A DNA stretch of 64,000 nt. It comes from Novosphingobium sp. RL4. GTDB taxonomy: Bacteria > Pseudomonadota > Alphaproteobacteria > Sphingomonadales > Sphingomonadaceae. The notes beneath the pieces are model-generated. The model saw only the letters and a list, made by a program, of their open reading frames with translations, made no database searches and was not told the origin of the DNA. The stretch is from the NCBI RefSeq assembly GCF_035658495.1, contig NZ_CP141944.1:1886001-1950000 (forward strand), in the 5' to 3' direction. A program made the translations under genes and the position numbers. This document shows positions 1 through 9,732 of this stretch, piece after piece (positions within the stretch are counted from its first letter, which is position 1; the number at the start of each line of letters is the position of its first letter).

Positions 1-1
1 G

Positions 2-1846
2 ACGATGCTCCGCTTCATCACGTGCGGCAGCGTTGATGACGGCAAGTCCACCTTGATCGGGCGCCTGCTTTACGATTCGAAGATGATCTTCGAGGATCAG
101 CTGGACGCGCTCCAGTCGGATTCCAAGAAGGTCGGCACGCAGGGGCAGGAGATCGACTTCGCGCTGCTGGTCGACGGTCTTGCCGCAGAGCGTGAGCAGG
201 GCATCACCATCGACGTGGCCTATCGCTTCTTCAACACCGAGAAGCGCAAGTTCATCGTTGCCGACTGCCCGGGCCACGAACAGTACACCCGCAACATGGT
301 CACCGGCGCTTCCACCGCTGACCTTGCGGTGATCCTGATCGATGCGCGCAAGGGCGTGCTGGTGCAGACGCGCCGCCACTCGTACCTGTGCCACCTGATC
401 GGCATCAAGAACATCGTCCTTGCGGTCAACAAGATGGACCTGGTGGACTACAGCCAGGAAGTCTTCGACAAGATCCTGGCGGACTATACCGAGTTCGCGC
501 AGTCGATCGGGATCGAGAGCTTCACCGCACTGCCGATCTCGGGCTTCAAGGGCGACAACATCACCACGCTCTCGGACAAGACCCCGTGGTACAAGGCGCC
601 GCAGTATGCGGGCATTCCGCTGGTCGAGCATCTCGAAACCGTCGAAGTGCTGTCCTCGGTCGATGCCGACAAGCCGCTGCGCCTGCCGGTGCAGTGGGTG
701 AACCGTCCCAACCTCGACTTCCGCGGATTCTCTGGCCTGATCGCCACGGGTTCGGTCAAGCCGGGCGACAAGATCCGCGTCCTGCCCTCGGGCAAGACCA
801 GCTCGGTCACCCGCGTCGTCACTTATGACGGCGATCTCGACGAAGCGGTGGCCGGTCAGTCCGTCACCGTCTGCTTCGCGGACGAGATCGACTGTTCGCG
901 CGGATCGGTGATCTCCATAGCCGACAATCCCCCGCAGAGCGCCGACCAGTTCGAGGCGACTTTCGTGTGGATGGCGGACGAGGCCATGGTTCCGGGGCGT
1001 GCCTACTGGCTCAAGCTCGGCACGCAGATGGTCTCGGCAACGGTTCAGGAGCCGAAGTACGAGGTCAACGTCAACACGATGGAGAAGCTGGCGGCCAAGA
1101 CGCTGGAGCTGAACTCGATCGGCGTGGCGGAACTGACCACCGACAAGCAGCTGGTGTTCGAGGCCTATGCCGACAACCGCACGCTGGGCGGCTTCATCCT
1201 GATCGACAAGATGACCAACGCCACGGTGGCGGCGGGCATGATCCACTTCTCGCTGCGCCGTTCGCAGAACGTGCACTGGCAGGCCGTGGACATCGACCGC
1301 AAGCAGCATGCGGGCCTGAAGAACCAGCGCCCGGCAGTGCTGTGGTTCACCGGCCTTTCGGGCTCCGGCAAGTCGACCATCGCCAACCTCGTCGAGAAGA
1401 AGCTGCACCGGATGAACCGGCACACCTTCCTGCTCGATGGCGATAACGTGCGCCATGGCCTGAACAAGGACCTGGGCTTCACCGAGGCCGACCGCATCGA
1501 GAATATCCGCCGCGTGGGCGAAGTCTCGAAGCTGATGACCGACGCGGGCCTGATCGTCATCACCGCTTTCATCTCGCCGTTCCAGGCGGATCGCGAGATG
1601 GTGCGGGCAATGCTGCCGGAAGGCGAGTTCTTCGAAGTGTTCATCGACACGCCGCTGAAGGTGGCCGAGGCGCGCGACGTCAAGGGTCTCTACAAGAAGG
1701 CGCGTTCGGGCGAGCTGAAGAACTTCACCGGCATCGACAGCCCCTACGAGGCGCCGCGCAATCCGGAAATCCGCATCGACACCACGGCGATCTCGCCGGA
1801 AGATGCGGCCAACCTGATCGTCGACACCCTGCTGGGAGACGCCTGA
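2..1846 (+). CDS. cysNC: Bifunctional sulfate adenylyltransferase subunit 1 / adenylylsulfate kinase (5' partial)
   Basis: Cytoplasmic enzyme of sulfate activation: the GTPase large subunit of ATP sulfurylase fused to APS kinase, making APS and then PAPS. The frame is open to the left edge, so the extreme N-terminus is missing. Seen in order: P-loop GSVDDGKST right after the first Met, [16 protein letters not shown], elongation-factor-like barrels, then a second P-loop GLSGSGKST near residue 449 followed by [10 protein letters not shown], the APS-kinase signature. About 614 residues are present, close to the full family length of 620-640, so only a short piece is lost. The partner cysD should lie just upstream, outside the window. 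The stop overlaps the start of cysQ by one base (TGATG), so the two are probably translationally coupled. Confidence 0.97.
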   Translation, partial: TMLRFITCGSVDDGKSTLIGRLLYDSKMIFEDQLDALQSDSKKVGTQGQEIDFALLVDGLAAEREQGITIDVAYRFFNTEKRKFIVADCPGHEQYTRNMVTGASTADLAVILIDARKGVLVQTRRHSYLCHLIGIKNIVLAVNKMDLVDYSQEVFDKILADYTEFAQSIGIESFTALPISGFKGDNITTLSDKTPWYKAPQYAGIPLVEHLETVEVLSSVDADKPLRLPVQWVNRPNLDFRGFSGLIATGSVKPGDKIRVLPSGKTSSVTRVVTYDGDLDEAVAGQSVTVCFADEIDCSRGSVISIADNPPQSADQFEATFVWMADEAMVPGRAYWLKLGTQMVSATVQEPKYEVNVNTMEKLAAKTLELNSIGVAELTTDKQLVFEAYADNRTLGGFILIDKMTNATVAAGMIHFSLRRSQNVHWQAVDIDRKQHAGLKNQRPAVLWFTGLSGSGKSTIANLVEKKLHRMNRHTFLLDGDNVRHGLNKDLGFTEADRIENIRRVGEVSKLMTDAGLIVITAFISPFQADREMVRAMLPEGEFFEVFIDTPLKVAEARDVKGLYKKARSGELKNFTGIDSPYEAPRNPEIRIDTTAISPEDAANLIVDTLLGDA

Positions 1847-2586
1847 TGACGGTGGCCAACGACGGCGATCTCGCCGCGCATCTGGCGCAAGTGGCGGGGA
1901 AGATCCTGCTCGACGTGCGGGCTTCCGGCCTGTTCGAAGGCAAGTCGCTGGGCAAGGCGGGGGACCAGACCGCCAACCAGTTCCTCTGCCACGCCCTTCG
2001 CGAGCAGCGGCCCGAGGACGGGCTGCTCTCCGAAGAGGAGAAGGACAATGCCGAGCGCCTGAGCAAGGAGCGGGTGTGGATCGTCGATCCGGTCGACGGC
2101 ACCCGCGAATATGGCGAGGAGCGCGCCGACTGGGCGGTTCATGTCGGCATGGCGGTGGACGGCGTGCCGGTGCTGGGCGCGGTGGCGCTGCCGGGCGCAG
2201 GGGTGGTCCTGCGTTCGGATCAGCCGGGTGAGATCCCTGCGGCGCCGGAAGTGCTCCGCATGGTCGTCAGCCGCACGCGTCCCGCCAGGGAAGCGACCGG
2301 CGTGGCCGAAGCCATCGGCGCCGAACTGGTGCCGATGGGCTCGGCCGGAGCCAAGGCCATGGCGATCCTGCGCGGGGAGGCGGATATCTATCTGCACTCC
2401 GGCGGTCAGTACGAATGGGACAGCTGCGCGCCGGCGGCCGTTGCACGGGGCTGGGGCCTGCATGTCTCGCGCATCGACGGCAGCCCGCTGGTCTACAATC
2501 AGGAGGACGTCTATATGCCGGACCTGCTGATCTGCCGCAAGGAACACGCGGCGCTGGTGCTGGAGAAGGTCAAGGACTTCCTCTGA
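1846..2586 (+). CDS. cysQ: 3'(2'),5'-bisphosphate nucleotidase CysQ
   Basis: Member of the inositol-monophosphatase-like, Mg-dependent, Li-sensitive phosphatases. CysQ removes PAP, the by-product of PAPS use, and so supports sulfate assimilation. The 246-residue length is normal. The metal-binding motif DPVDGTREY is near residue 82 and the second motif WDSCAPAAVARGWG near 191. The start ATG shares its A with the cysNC stop codon, which both fixes the start and places the gene in the sulfate operon. An inositol monophosphatase is the main alternative, but the neighbour argues for CysQ. Confidence 0.93.
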   Translation: MTVANDGDLAAHLAQVAGKILLDVRASGLFEGKSLGKAGDQTANQFLCHALREQRPEDGLLSEEEKDNAERLSKERVWIVDPVDGTREYGEERADWAVHVGMAVDGVPVLGAVALPGAGVVLRSDQPGEIPAAPEVLRMVVSRTRPAREATGVAEAIGAELVPMGSAGAKAMAILRGEADIYLHSGGQYEWDSCAPAAVARGWGLHVSRIDGSPLVYNQEDVYMPDLLICRKEHAALVLEKVKDFL

Positions 2587-2660
2587 GGACAAGCTGATCA
2601 ACATTGTCGTTTAGTAGTGTCGCCGCTATGCTCGCCCGTTCAACAGCAGAAGGGGTGAGC

Positions 2661-3326
2661 ATGGAGGCGAGAGTACGAAGGACGCGCGACCCGGTCGCCA
2701 CGCGCGGGGCTATTCTCGACGCCGCGGCAAACCTGCTGGCCAAGGACGGGCCCGAGGGCGTCAGTCTTTCTGCCGTGGCCCATCTTGCAGCGGTCAACCG
2801 CGGGACGGCATACCAGCATTTCGAAACGCGCGAGAAACTGGTCGAGGCGACCATTCAATGGGTGTCTGACAAGCTGTTCCGCGCCGTTTTCGGTGATCCT
2901 GAAACGATCGGCGAACGGCGGGTGGAGGAAGTCGATCCCGTGGCGCTTACGGATCGACTGGCCGATTTCGCGATGGATAACCCGGATATCTGCCGGGTCT
3001 GGCTTCAGCAGGTGCTGGCCTCGCCGGACCCGAGCCAGGACCCGTTCTGGCGTGAGTATTGCGGCTCGCTGGGCCGTTTCGCCGCCACCGATCTTGCCGA
3101 GCCGGGAATCGATTTCGAGGTCTTCTCGGTGGTGAATCTGGCAGGCGTGTTCTTCTGGCCGATCCTGGCGCGCTCGAGTGCGGGCGGGGAAGCCGAACGG
3201 CGCGAGCTTTCACGTCGCTATTCCCGCGAAATTCTGCGACTTTCGATGTATGGCGCGATGCGTTCGCGAGCCTTTCCCAAGGTTGCCGATCTGCTGGCCG
3301 CGCAAGGGGTGTCGGCCGGTTCGTGA
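2661..3326 (+). CDS. TetR family transcriptional regulator
   Basis: DNA-binding repressor of 221 residues. The N-terminal helix-turn-helix runs through GAILDAAANLLAKDG, VSLSAVAHLAAVNRGTAY and QHFETREKL, the usual TetR layout; the C-terminal ligand-binding part is unspecific. I chose the ATG at 2661 because AGAAGGGG sits just ahead of it; the frame stays open to a TTG at 2604 and includes another ATG at 2628. It opens the catabolic block and lies 150 bases before the MDR reductase gene on the same strand, so that gene and the ligase behind it are the likely targets. The ligand is unknown; such regulators beside acyl-CoA genes often bind an acyl-CoA. Confidence 0.85.
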   Translation: MEARVRRTRDPVATRGAILDAAANLLAKDGPEGVSLSAVAHLAAVNRGTAYQHFETREKLVEATIQWVSDKLFRAVFGDPETIGERRVEEVDPVALTDRLADFAMDNPDICRVWLQQVLASPDPSQDPFWREYCGSLGRFAATDLAEPGIDFEVFSVVNLAGVFFWPILARSSAGGEAERRELSRRYSREILRLSMYGAMRSRAFPKVADLLAAQGVSAGS

Positions 3327-3440
3327 GACCATGATACCCTGCCCGTGATGTGACTTCGCCAAGGCGATGCCGTGCCCTGGCGGCATTGACGCAGGGCGGC
3401 ATTTTCCCTTTCAGCTTGGACCTGAAACGTCGCAGGGGCC

Positions 3441-3452
3441 GCCATGCATGGC
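3441..3452. promoter_or_regulatory. 12-bp palindrome upstream of the MDR reductase
   Basis: GCCATGCATGGC is a perfect 12-bp palindrome 25 bases before the reductase start, between the TetR gene and its neighbour. It could be an operator for the TetR protein at 2661-3326, but short palindromes are frequent in GC-rich DNA, so this is weak. Confidence 0.3.
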
Positions 3453-3477
3453 CGCCCGGACTGACAGGGAGTTTGCC

Positions 3478-4461
3478 ATGTTTTCCGCTATCGTGATCGA
3501 CAAGAACGATGAGGGCCAGACCGTCACTCTGCAGCAGCTCGACGAAGCTTCGCTGCCCGAAGGTGACGTGACGATCGACGTTGCATTCTCGACGCTCAAC
3601 TTCAAGGACGGCCTTGCCGTCACCGGCGCTTCGCCTGTCGTGCGCAAGTTCCCGATGGTGCCGGGCATCGATCTGGTCGGCACCGTATCCGATAGCAGCC
3701 ACGCCGATTGGAAGGCCGGTGACACCGTCGTGCTCAACGGCTGGGGCGTTGGCGAAGGGCACTGGGGCGGCCTCGCGCAGAAGGCCCGCCTGAAGGGCGA
3801 CTGGCTGGTTCCGCTGCCTTCGGCATTCACGCCGGCGCAGGCCATGGCGATCGGTACGGCCGGCTATACCGCTGCGCTTTGCGTGGATGCATTGGTGGAC
3901 TGGGGCGTGACGCCGGATCAGGGCGAAGTGCTTGTCACCGGCGCCACCGGCGGCGTGGGCTCGGTTGCCATCGCCATCCTCAAGAAGCTCGGCTTCTCGG
4001 TTGCAGCGCTGACCGGCAAGGCGGCAGAGGCCGACTATCTCAAGGCACTCGGCGCCGAAACGATCATCGACCGTGCGGAACTCGCCGAAAAGGGCAAGCC
4101 GCTCCAGCGCGAGCGCTGGGCCGGTGTGATCGACACTGCCGGCAGCCACACGCTGGCCAATGCCTGCGCGCAGACGAAGTACGGCGGCGCGGTTGCCGCT
4201 TGCGGCCTGGCGCAGGGCTTCGACCTGCCGGCTACCGTCATGCCCTTCATCCTGCGCGGCGTTGCGCTGCTGGGGATCGACAGCGTGATGGCGCCCAAGG
4301 CCAAGCGCCTCAAGGCATGGGATCGCCTCGCCAAGGATCTCGACCCTTCCGCGCTCGAAACCATCGGGCAGACCATTGCCCTGGGCGACGCCATCGAGGC
4401 TGCGAAGAAGTTCATGTCCGGTGAGGTCAAGGGCCGTTACATCGTCGACGTGAACGCCTGA
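3478..4461 (+). CDS. MDR/zinc-free alcohol dehydrogenase superfamily oxidoreductase, AcuI/YhdH-like
   Basis: Cytoplasmic NADPH-dependent reductase of the AcuI/YhdH branch of the medium-chain dehydrogenase superfamily; AcuI reduces acrylyl-CoA to propionyl-CoA. The 327-residue length matches YhdH (324). The family hallmark [13 protein letters not shown] is near residue 40, and the nucleotide-binding glycine motif [19 protein letters not shown] near 150. I see none of the Cys/His ligands of zinc enzymes. The start at 3478 is supported by CAGGGAG; the frame is open further upstream but those codons show no homology. It precedes an acyl-CoA synthetase, so reduction of a short or branched 2-enoyl-CoA is a sensible guess; the true substrate cannot be read from sequence. 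Confidence 0.85.
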   Translation: MFSAIVIDKNDEGQTVTLQQLDEASLPEGDVTIDVAFSTLNFKDGLAVTGASPVVRKFPMVPGIDLVGTVSDSSHADWKAGDTVVLNGWGVGEGHWGGLAQKARLKGDWLVPLPSAFTPAQAMAIGTAGYTAALCVDALVDWGVTPDQGEVLVTGATGGVGSVAIAILKKLGFSVAALTGKAAEADYLKALGAETIIDRAELAEKGKPLQRERWAGVIDTAGSHTLANACAQTKYGGAVAACGLAQGFDLPATVMPFILRGVALLGIDSVMAPKAKRLKAWDRLAKDLDPSALETIGQTIALGDAIEAAKKFMSGEVKGRYIVDVNA

Positions 4462-4469
4462 CGCAGCCC

Positions 4470-4507
4470 GGAACGGCGGCCGGTTTGAGGGAACCGGCCG
4501 CCGTTCC
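4470..4507. terminator. Strong intergenic hairpin between the MDR reductase and acyl-CoA synthetase genes
   Basis: Perfect 16-bp stem (4470-4485 with 4492-4507) and a 6-base loop. There is no T-run after it and the next ribosome binding site starts about 15 bases later. It may be a partial terminator or an mRNA-stabilising/processing hairpin that sets unequal expression of the two genes. Confidence 0.6.
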
Positions 4508-4536
4508 GACCTTCATGGGAGAAGGAAGGGGGCACG

Positions 4537-6270
4537 ATGCGCCTTTCCGCAGGATACGACGAGGACGGCATGGTCGAGGTCACGGAAGGCTTGTCCATCG
4601 CGCGCGGGATCGCGCTCGAGGACGAACAGGGCATCGGCCCGCTCACGCTCGGGGGTTTCGTTCGCGAAGTGACCGCACGCCATGGTCCGGCGGAAGCGGC
4701 GGTCATCCATCTGGAAGACCGGGTGGAACGCTGGACTTACGACGATCTCTGGGCACGATCGATGGAAGTGGCCCGCGCGCTCATGGCTTGCGGCGTCGGC
4801 AAGGGAACGCGCGTCGGCGTACTGGCAACGAACCGGCTGGAATTCCTTTCAGGCGTGTTCGGGACGGCCCTTGCGGGCGGCGTCGCCATGACGGTGAGCA
4901 CGTTCTTCACCCCGGCCGAACTCGAAACCGTGCTGCAGATGGGCGGATGCTCGGTCCTGCTGCTCGAACGCCGCGTCCTCAAGAAGGACTTCGCGCAAAT
5001 CCTCGTCGATCTCGAACCGCAGATCGGCTCGGCCGCGCCCGGCGAAGTGGCTTCGACAAGGTTCCCGTTCCTGCGTCATCTCGCGGTGATCGACAGCGAT
5101 GAGGGGCTCGGTGCGATCGAGGGCTGGAGCACGTTCCTTGCCCGCGGCGATGCAATCGATCCCGCGCTTGTCGATGCGGCTGCCGCCTCCGTTCAGCCCA
5201 GCGATCCCGGAGTGCTGTTCTTCTCGTCCGGGTCCACCGGCAAGGCCAAGGGCATCCTTTCCGCCCATCGCGGGGTCTGCCTGCAGCTTTGGCGCTGGCC
5301 GCAGTGGTACGCCGTTACCGAGCCGCCGCGCACATGGTCGGCCAACGGCTTCTTCTGGTCGGGCAATTTCTCGATGGCGCTCGGCGGAACGCTCGGATCG
5401 GGCGGGTCGCTGGTGCTCCAGCGCTGGTTCGATGCGGCGGAAGCGCTGACCCTGATGGAAGCGGAACGGGCCACGATGATGCTCGCCTGGCCGCATCAGT
5501 GGGCCCAGCTCATCGCCGCGCCGAACTACGAGAGCGTCGATCTTTCGGCGATGCACTACATCGACGCTGCTACACCTTGTGCGCAGCACCCCACGATCAA
5601 CACCCGGTGGCGCGAGCCGGCGCAGGCTTTCGGCAATACCGAGACGTTCACCCTGATCTCCGTCTTCCCTTCGGGCACACCGGAAGAAGTGGCGGGCAAG
5701 TCCCATGGACTGCCGACTGCGGGCTCCACGATCAAGGTCGTCGATCCGCTCACAGGGGTGACGATGCCGCTTGGCGAGCGCGGCGAGATCGCCGTGAAGG
5801 GCCCCACGCTGATGCTGGGCTATCTCGGCGTGCCGCTCGACGAGACGCTGGACGGCGAAGGCTTCCTGCGCACGGCCGACGGCGGCTACATCGATGCGCA
5901 GGGACGCCTGTTCTGGGAAGGCCGCCTCAACGACATCATCAAGACCGGGGGCGCCAACGTCTCCCCGCTGGAGATCGACGAGGTTATCCGCGCCCATCCG
6001 CAAGTGAAGGTGTCGCAGACGGTCGGCGTGCCGGACGAACTGCTGGGCGAGCTTGTCGTCACCTGCATCGTTCCGGTGGAAGGGACCAACCCCGAAGGTG
6101 CCTCGATCCGCGATTTCGCGAAGGAAAAGCTCGCCAGCTACAAGGTGCCGCGCCGCATCCTGTTCGTTGCCGAGAGCGATCTCAAGACAACCGGCAGCGC
6201 GAAAATCAAGACGGCCGACTTGCGCAAGCTCGCCGCCGAACGACTTGAGGCCGAAGGCGCGCTGGGCTGA
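4537..6270 (+). CDS. AMP-dependent acyl-CoA synthetase (ANL superfamily)
   Basis: Activates a carboxylic acid to its CoA thioester through an acyl-adenylate. The 577-residue protein has the phosphate-binding loop LFFSSGSTGKAKGI near residue 226, GNTETFTLIS in the adenylate region, the hinge region ADGGYIDAQGRLFWEGRLND, KTGGANVSPLEID, and a C-terminal lysine in GSAKIKT that fits the catalytic Lys. A very good ribosome binding site (GAGAAGGAAGGGGG) precedes the ATG. It follows the MDR reductase and is followed by a small SnoaL-like gene 16 bases later, so these form one transcription unit. Substrate unknown; the second ligase at 19.9-21.4 kb is a different subtype, suggesting two acids or two stages. 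Confidence 0.9.
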   Translation: MRLSAGYDEDGMVEVTEGLSIARGIALEDEQGIGPLTLGGFVREVTARHGPAEAAVIHLEDRVERWTYDDLWARSMEVARALMACGVGKGTRVGVLATNRLEFLSGVFGTALAGGVAMTVSTFFTPAELETVLQMGGCSVLLLERRVLKKDFAQILVDLEPQIGSAAPGEVASTRFPFLRHLAVIDSDEGLGAIEGWSTFLARGDAIDPALVDAAAASVQPSDPGVLFFSSGSTGKAKGILSAHRGVCLQLWRWPQWYAVTEPPRTWSANGFFWSGNFSMALGGTLGSGGSLVLQRWFDAAEALTLMEAERATMMLAWPHQWAQLIAAPNYESVDLSAMHYIDAATPCAQHPTINTRWREPAQAFGNTETFTLISVFPSGTPEEVAGKSHGLPTAGSTIKVVDPLTGVTMPLGERGEIAVKGPTLMLGYLGVPLDETLDGEGFLRTADGGYIDAQGRLFWEGRLNDIIKTGGANVSPLEIDEVIRAHPQVKVSQTVGVPDELLGELVVTCIVPVEGTNPEGASIRDFAKEKLASYKVPRRILFVAESDLKTTGSAKIKTADLRKLAAERLEAEGALG

Positions 6271-6286
6271 ACCGGAGAAAGACGCG

Positions 6287-6715
6287 ATGGCAATGCAGGC
6301 ACCCGATTTCGCCGACTGGCTGGCAATCTGCAATCTCAAGGCCTTGTACTGCCGCCTGCTCGACACCAAGGACTGGGACGGCTGGGCAAGCCTTTTCACA
6401 GAGGACTGCGTAATCGACACGAGGCCGGCCGGCGGCACCGTCGAGGAAGGGCGGGACCGTTTCGTGAGTATGGTGCGCCAGTCGCTATCCGATGCAAAGA
6501 CGGCACACCAGATTCACTCGCCCGAAATCACGATCGACGGTGATATCGCGCAAGTCGTCTGGGCCATGCAGGACCGTGTCATCAAGGGCGACTTTGCCCT
6601 GACGGGCTATGGCCATTATCACGAGACCTGCGTGCGAACCCCGGACGGCTGGAAGATTGCCCGGCAAACGCTTTCGCGTCTGATCGTGGACATGGCCGCG
6701 TCGCCGGGGGTGTAG
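6287..6715 (+). CDS. SnoaL/NTF2-like fold protein
   Basis: A 142-residue protein of the nuclear-transport-factor-2-like superfamily. Diagnostic parts are the N-terminal helix (LKALYCRLLDTKDWDGWASLF), TEDCVIDTRPAGGTVEEGRD, and the closing strand pattern GWKIARQTLSRL. In catabolic clusters such folds are small isomerases, hydratases or dehydratases, or ring-hydroxylating subunits; I see no diagnostic active-site pattern. The start was chosen at 6287, after GGAGAAAG, 16 bases behind the synthetase stop; the longer frame upstream lies inside that gene. It probably acts in the same pathway as the preceding ligase. Confidence 0.82.
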   Translation: MAMQAPDFADWLAICNLKALYCRLLDTKDWDGWASLFTEDCVIDTRPAGGTVEEGRDRFVSMVRQSLSDAKTAHQIHSPEITIDGDIAQVVWAMQDRVIKGDFALTGYGHYHETCVRTPDGWKIARQTLSRLIVDMAASPGV

Positions 6716-6744
6716 CGGCAGGATGTAGCGCCGGGGCGGTCGAT

Positions 6745-6756
6745 TGCAGGCCTGCA
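6745..6756. promoter_or_regulatory. 12-bp palindrome upstream of the MarR gene
   Basis: TGCAGGCCTGCA is a perfect palindrome about 45 bases before the MarR start, in the short gap after the SnoaL-like gene. MarR proteins commonly autoregulate through such sites. No matching copy was found by eye elsewhere in the window. Confidence 0.35.
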
Positions 6757-6801
6757 TGAATTCGCTCGCCAATACTAAGCACGCCTACTAGTTTGCTGCC
6801 G

Positions 6802-7248
6802 ATGGAACGCAGGATCGGCACCGTCCTTTCGCAAGTGGCGCGCTTGATGCGCCGTTCTTTCGATGAGCGGGCGAGGGCGATAGGAGTCACCCGTCCGCAG
6901 TGGCAGGTGCTCAGCGTGTTGCACCGCATGGAAGGCATCAACCAGGGCGGCCTTGCCGAAATTCTCGAAGTCGAACCGATCACGGCCGGGCGCATGATCG
7001 ATCGCATGCAGGATGGCGGCCTGGTGGAACGCCGGGCGGATCCGGCGGACCGGCGGGCCTGGCGGCTCTATCTCACCGCGCGCGGCTGCGAACTGCTGGA
7101 ACAGCTCCAGCCGTTGGCGGAGGAAACCGCCGATCTGGCGCTGGAGGGACTGCCCGAAGGGGACAAGGAGCGTATGCTCGAAATGCTGGAAAAGATGCGC
7201 TTGAACCTGACGCGCAACCGCGCGTCGGACGCCTCCGGCCAAGGGTGA
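6802..7248 (+). CDS. MarR family transcriptional regulator
   Basis: Winged-helix regulator of 148 residues. The pattern GVTRPQWQVLSVLHR, GGLAEILEVEPITAGRMIDR and the wing RRADPADRRAWRLYLT are typical MarR features. The start is uncertain: ATG 6802 is used, with TTG 6793 possible; neither has a clear ribosome binding site, so a near-leaderless transcript is possible. It lies between the ligase/SnoaL unit and the SDR/ALDH unit, all on the same strand, and may respond to an aromatic or fatty acid intermediate, as many family members do. Confidence 0.87.
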   Translation: MERRIGTVLSQVARLMRRSFDERARAIGVTRPQWQVLSVLHRMEGINQGGLAEILEVEPITAGRMIDRMQDGGLVERRADPADRRAWRLYLTARGCELLEQLQPLAEETADLALEGLPEGDKERMLEMLEKMRLNLTRNRASDASGQG

Positions 7249-7389
7249 ACAGGGCAGCGCGAAGGCATCGCCGGGACGCTCCCGTCGAACCATCGTGGCC
7301 GCGATAGGCGGCGGCTTGCGCAAGGGTTAGTGTTCAGGAAATCGTGCCGGCAAGGATCGGCACTCGAAAGCCGTAATCTGGGAGGATGC

Positions 7390-8127
7390 GTGGGTAAGAC
7401 GATCGTGATCACTGGCGCCGGGGCGGGGCTTGGCCGCGCATTGGCAAGGCGTTTCGCCGGTGAAGGGGAAACCGTGATCCTGCTGGGCCGCACGCTGTCC
7501 AAGGTGAAGGAACTGGCCGAGGAGATCGGGGGCACTGCCATGGCGGTGGAATGCGATGTCGCCTCCGCCGATTCCGTGCGCAAGGCTTTTGTCGCCATTG
7601 CCGAAAAGCACCCCCGGATCGATGTGCTGATCAACAATGCCGCGATCTATGAGCCGTTCACGGTAGCCGAGGCGACCGACGCCCAGATCGACGGTATCAT
7701 CGCCACCAATCTCAACGGCCCGATCTATTGCTGCCGCGCGGCCATTCCGATGCTGGAAAAGGGCGGCCAGATCATCAACGTGGGCAGCGAATCCATCGCC
7801 GTGCCGTTCGTGATGCTCTCGCTCTACCAGTGCACGAAGGCGGCGCTCGAACGCTTTACCGAGGCCCTGGTCGAGGAACTGGAACCCGCCGGCATCCGCG
7901 TGACCACCGTGCGCGCCGGGCCGATGTACGAGGCCGGCAAGACCGCGCCCGGATGGAACCCCGATGCGGCCATGCGCTTCCACCAGGGATGCGCGGCCAA
8001 CGGCATCGACCTGCGCGCCCGCCCGATCTCGAATACCGAGAACGTGACTGGTGTGTTCCGCTCCGTGATCGACCTGCCGGCCGACGTGCGCGTGACCCAC
8101 GTGTCGGTCGGAGCGAGACACCCATGA
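7390..8127 (+). CDS. SDR family NAD(P)-dependent oxidoreductase
   Basis: Classical short-chain dehydrogenase of 245 residues. Cofactor motif TGAGAGLGRALA is near the N-terminus, the NNA motif in LINNAAIYEP, a catalytic Ser in NVGSESIAV, and YxxxK in YQCTK. I chose GTG 7390 because GGGAGGA lies just before it and because the Rossmann strand starts immediately (VGKTIVITGAG); the extra upstream residues look non-coding. Its stop overlaps an ATG in the aldehyde dehydrogenase frame (ATGA at 8124-8127), suggesting an alcohol to aldehyde to acid pair. Substrate unknown. Confidence 0.9.
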   Translation: MGKTIVITGAGAGLGRALARRFAGEGETVILLGRTLSKVKELAEEIGGTAMAVECDVASADSVRKAFVAIAEKHPRIDVLINNAAIYEPFTVAEATDAQIDGIIATNLNGPIYCCRAAIPMLEKGGQIINVGSESIAVPFVMLSLYQCTKAALERFTEALVEELEPAGIRVTTVRAGPMYEAGKTAPGWNPDAAMRFHQGCAANGIDLRARPISNTENVTGVFRSVIDLPADVRVTHVSVGARHP

Positions 8128-8174
8128 ACGACGCCCAGCTTCTGCAAGACCCTATTTCCGCCAAGGATCAGACG

Positions 8175-9659
8175 ATGACCATTCTTCCCGAAGCCAAGCT
8201 CTTTATCGACGGCCAACTGCGCGGCGCCAGCAATGGCGGGACGTTCGACGTCGTCAGCCCATGGACCGGTGAGCCGGTGGGCAAGGCGGCCGACGCCACG
8301 GCCGACGACGTGAATGCCGCGATCGCCGCCGCGCGCCGCGCCTTCGACGAGAGCGACTGGTCGACCAACATCGAGAAGCGCGTGGCGCTGGTGAAGAAGT
8401 ACCGCGACCTGTTCGAGGCTGCTCGTCCGCGTCTTGCCGAACTGGCGATCAACGAAGCCGGCGCGGCGCAGGGTGCGGTCAGCCGCGCCCATGTCGGCAT
8501 GGCGATGGACGGCTGGGACGATTACATGGCCGTGTTCGACAATCTCGAATGGGAAAAGGACTACGGCGAGAAGTCCGCCTTCGGCATGGTTCACAAGCGC
8601 GTCGGCGTGCGTGAAGCGATCGGCGTGGTCGGCGCGATCACGCCCTGGAACGTTCCGCTCTATGTCAACATCGGCAAGATGGTGGCCGCGCTGCTGGCGG
8701 GCTGCACGGTGATCCTCAAGCCCGCGCCGGACACGCCGGGCATGGGCGCGATCTTCGGGGAACTCGCGAAGGAAGCCGGCTTCCCCGATGGTGTCATCAA
8801 CGTGGTGTTCGGCGCCGATCCGGCGCTGGCGGGTGAAATGCTCGTCACCGATCCGCGCGTCGACCTGATCTCGTTCACCGGCTCCACCGGCGTCGGCAAG
8901 CGCATCATGGAGCAGGGCGCGCCCACGCTGAAGCGCGTGTTCCTCGAACTGGGCGGCAAGTCGGCCAAGATCGTGCTGGACGATGCTCCGAACTTCGCGA
9001 TGGAAGTGGGCATGGCGATGCTGGTGTTCCATGCCGGGCAGGGATGCGCCGTGCAGTCGCGCCTGCTGGTTCCGCGCAGCCGCTACGAAGAGGCCAAGGC
9101 GATCCTCAAGGGAGCCTACGGCAACTTCGGCGACAACTGGGGCGATATCGCCAATCCGGCGCACATCATGGGCCCTGTCATCTCCCGCCGCCAGATGGAG
9201 CGGGTGAAGAGCTATATCGATCTCGGCCAGGAGGAAGGCGCAACCTTGCTCGCGGGAGGCAATATCCGTCCGGACAAGGGCGGCGGCTACTTCGTGGAGC
9301 CCACTTGCTTCGCAGACGTCACCAATGACATGCGCATCGCCCAGGAAGAGATCTTCGGTCCGGTGCTGGTGGTGATCCCCTATGAGGACGACGATGACGC
9401 GGTGCGCATTGCCAACCAGAGCTCCTATGGCCTATCCGGCGGTGTAAGCTCGGGCGATCTCAATCGGGCGATTGGTATCGCCAAGCGCGTGCGCACGGGC
9501 TCGATGAGCATCAACAACGGCATGTGCATTGCCGGCGATATTCCCTTCGGCGGTTACAAGGCCAGCGGAATGGGTCGCGAATGGGGTGTCGAAGGCATTG
9601 AGGAGTTCACCGACGTCAAGATCCTCGCCTGGCCGGTCGGCCAGGTCCAGGCGGCCTGA
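8175..9659 (+). CDS. NAD(P)-dependent aldehyde dehydrogenase
   Basis: Oxidises an aldehyde to the acid. The 494-residue protein has ITPWNVPLYVNIGK, VILKPAPDTP, the nucleotide-binding FTGSTGVGKRI, catalytic Glu in LELGGKSAKIV, and catalytic Cys in HAGQGCAVQSR near residue 291. The start used (8175, after AAGGATC) begins where family homology begins; ATG 8124, overlapping the SDR stop, would add 17 residues and would be translationally coupled. Together with the SDR it probably turns an alcohol into an acid that one of the nearby CoA ligases can activate. Confidence 0.9.
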   Translation: MTILPEAKLFIDGQLRGASNGGTFDVVSPWTGEPVGKAADATADDVNAAIAAARRAFDESDWSTNIEKRVALVKKYRDLFEAARPRLAELAINEAGAAQGAVSRAHVGMAMDGWDDYMAVFDNLEWEKDYGEKSAFGMVHKRVGVREAIGVVGAITPWNVPLYVNIGKMVAALLAGCTVILKPAPDTPGMGAIFGELAKEAGFPDGVINVVFGADPALAGEMLVTDPRVDLISFTGSTGVGKRIMEQGAPTLKRVFLELGGKSAKIVLDDAPNFAMEVGMAMLVFHAGQGCAVQSRLLVPRSRYEEAKAILKGAYGNFGDNWGDIANPAHIMGPVISRRQMERVKSYIDLGQEEGATLLAGGNIRPDKGGGYFVEPTCFADVTNDMRIAQEEIFGPVLVVIPYEDDDDAVRIANQSSYGLSGGVSSGDLNRAIGIAKRVRTGSMSINNGMCIAGDIPFGGYKASGMGREWGVEGIEEFTDVKILAWPVGQVQAA

Positions 9660-9732
9660 CGTCGCGAAACCCGGTGTCATAGGCCCGGCTTCGGTGGGAC
9701 CTCTTTCGGAAGAGTCCGGACCGGAGCCGGCA

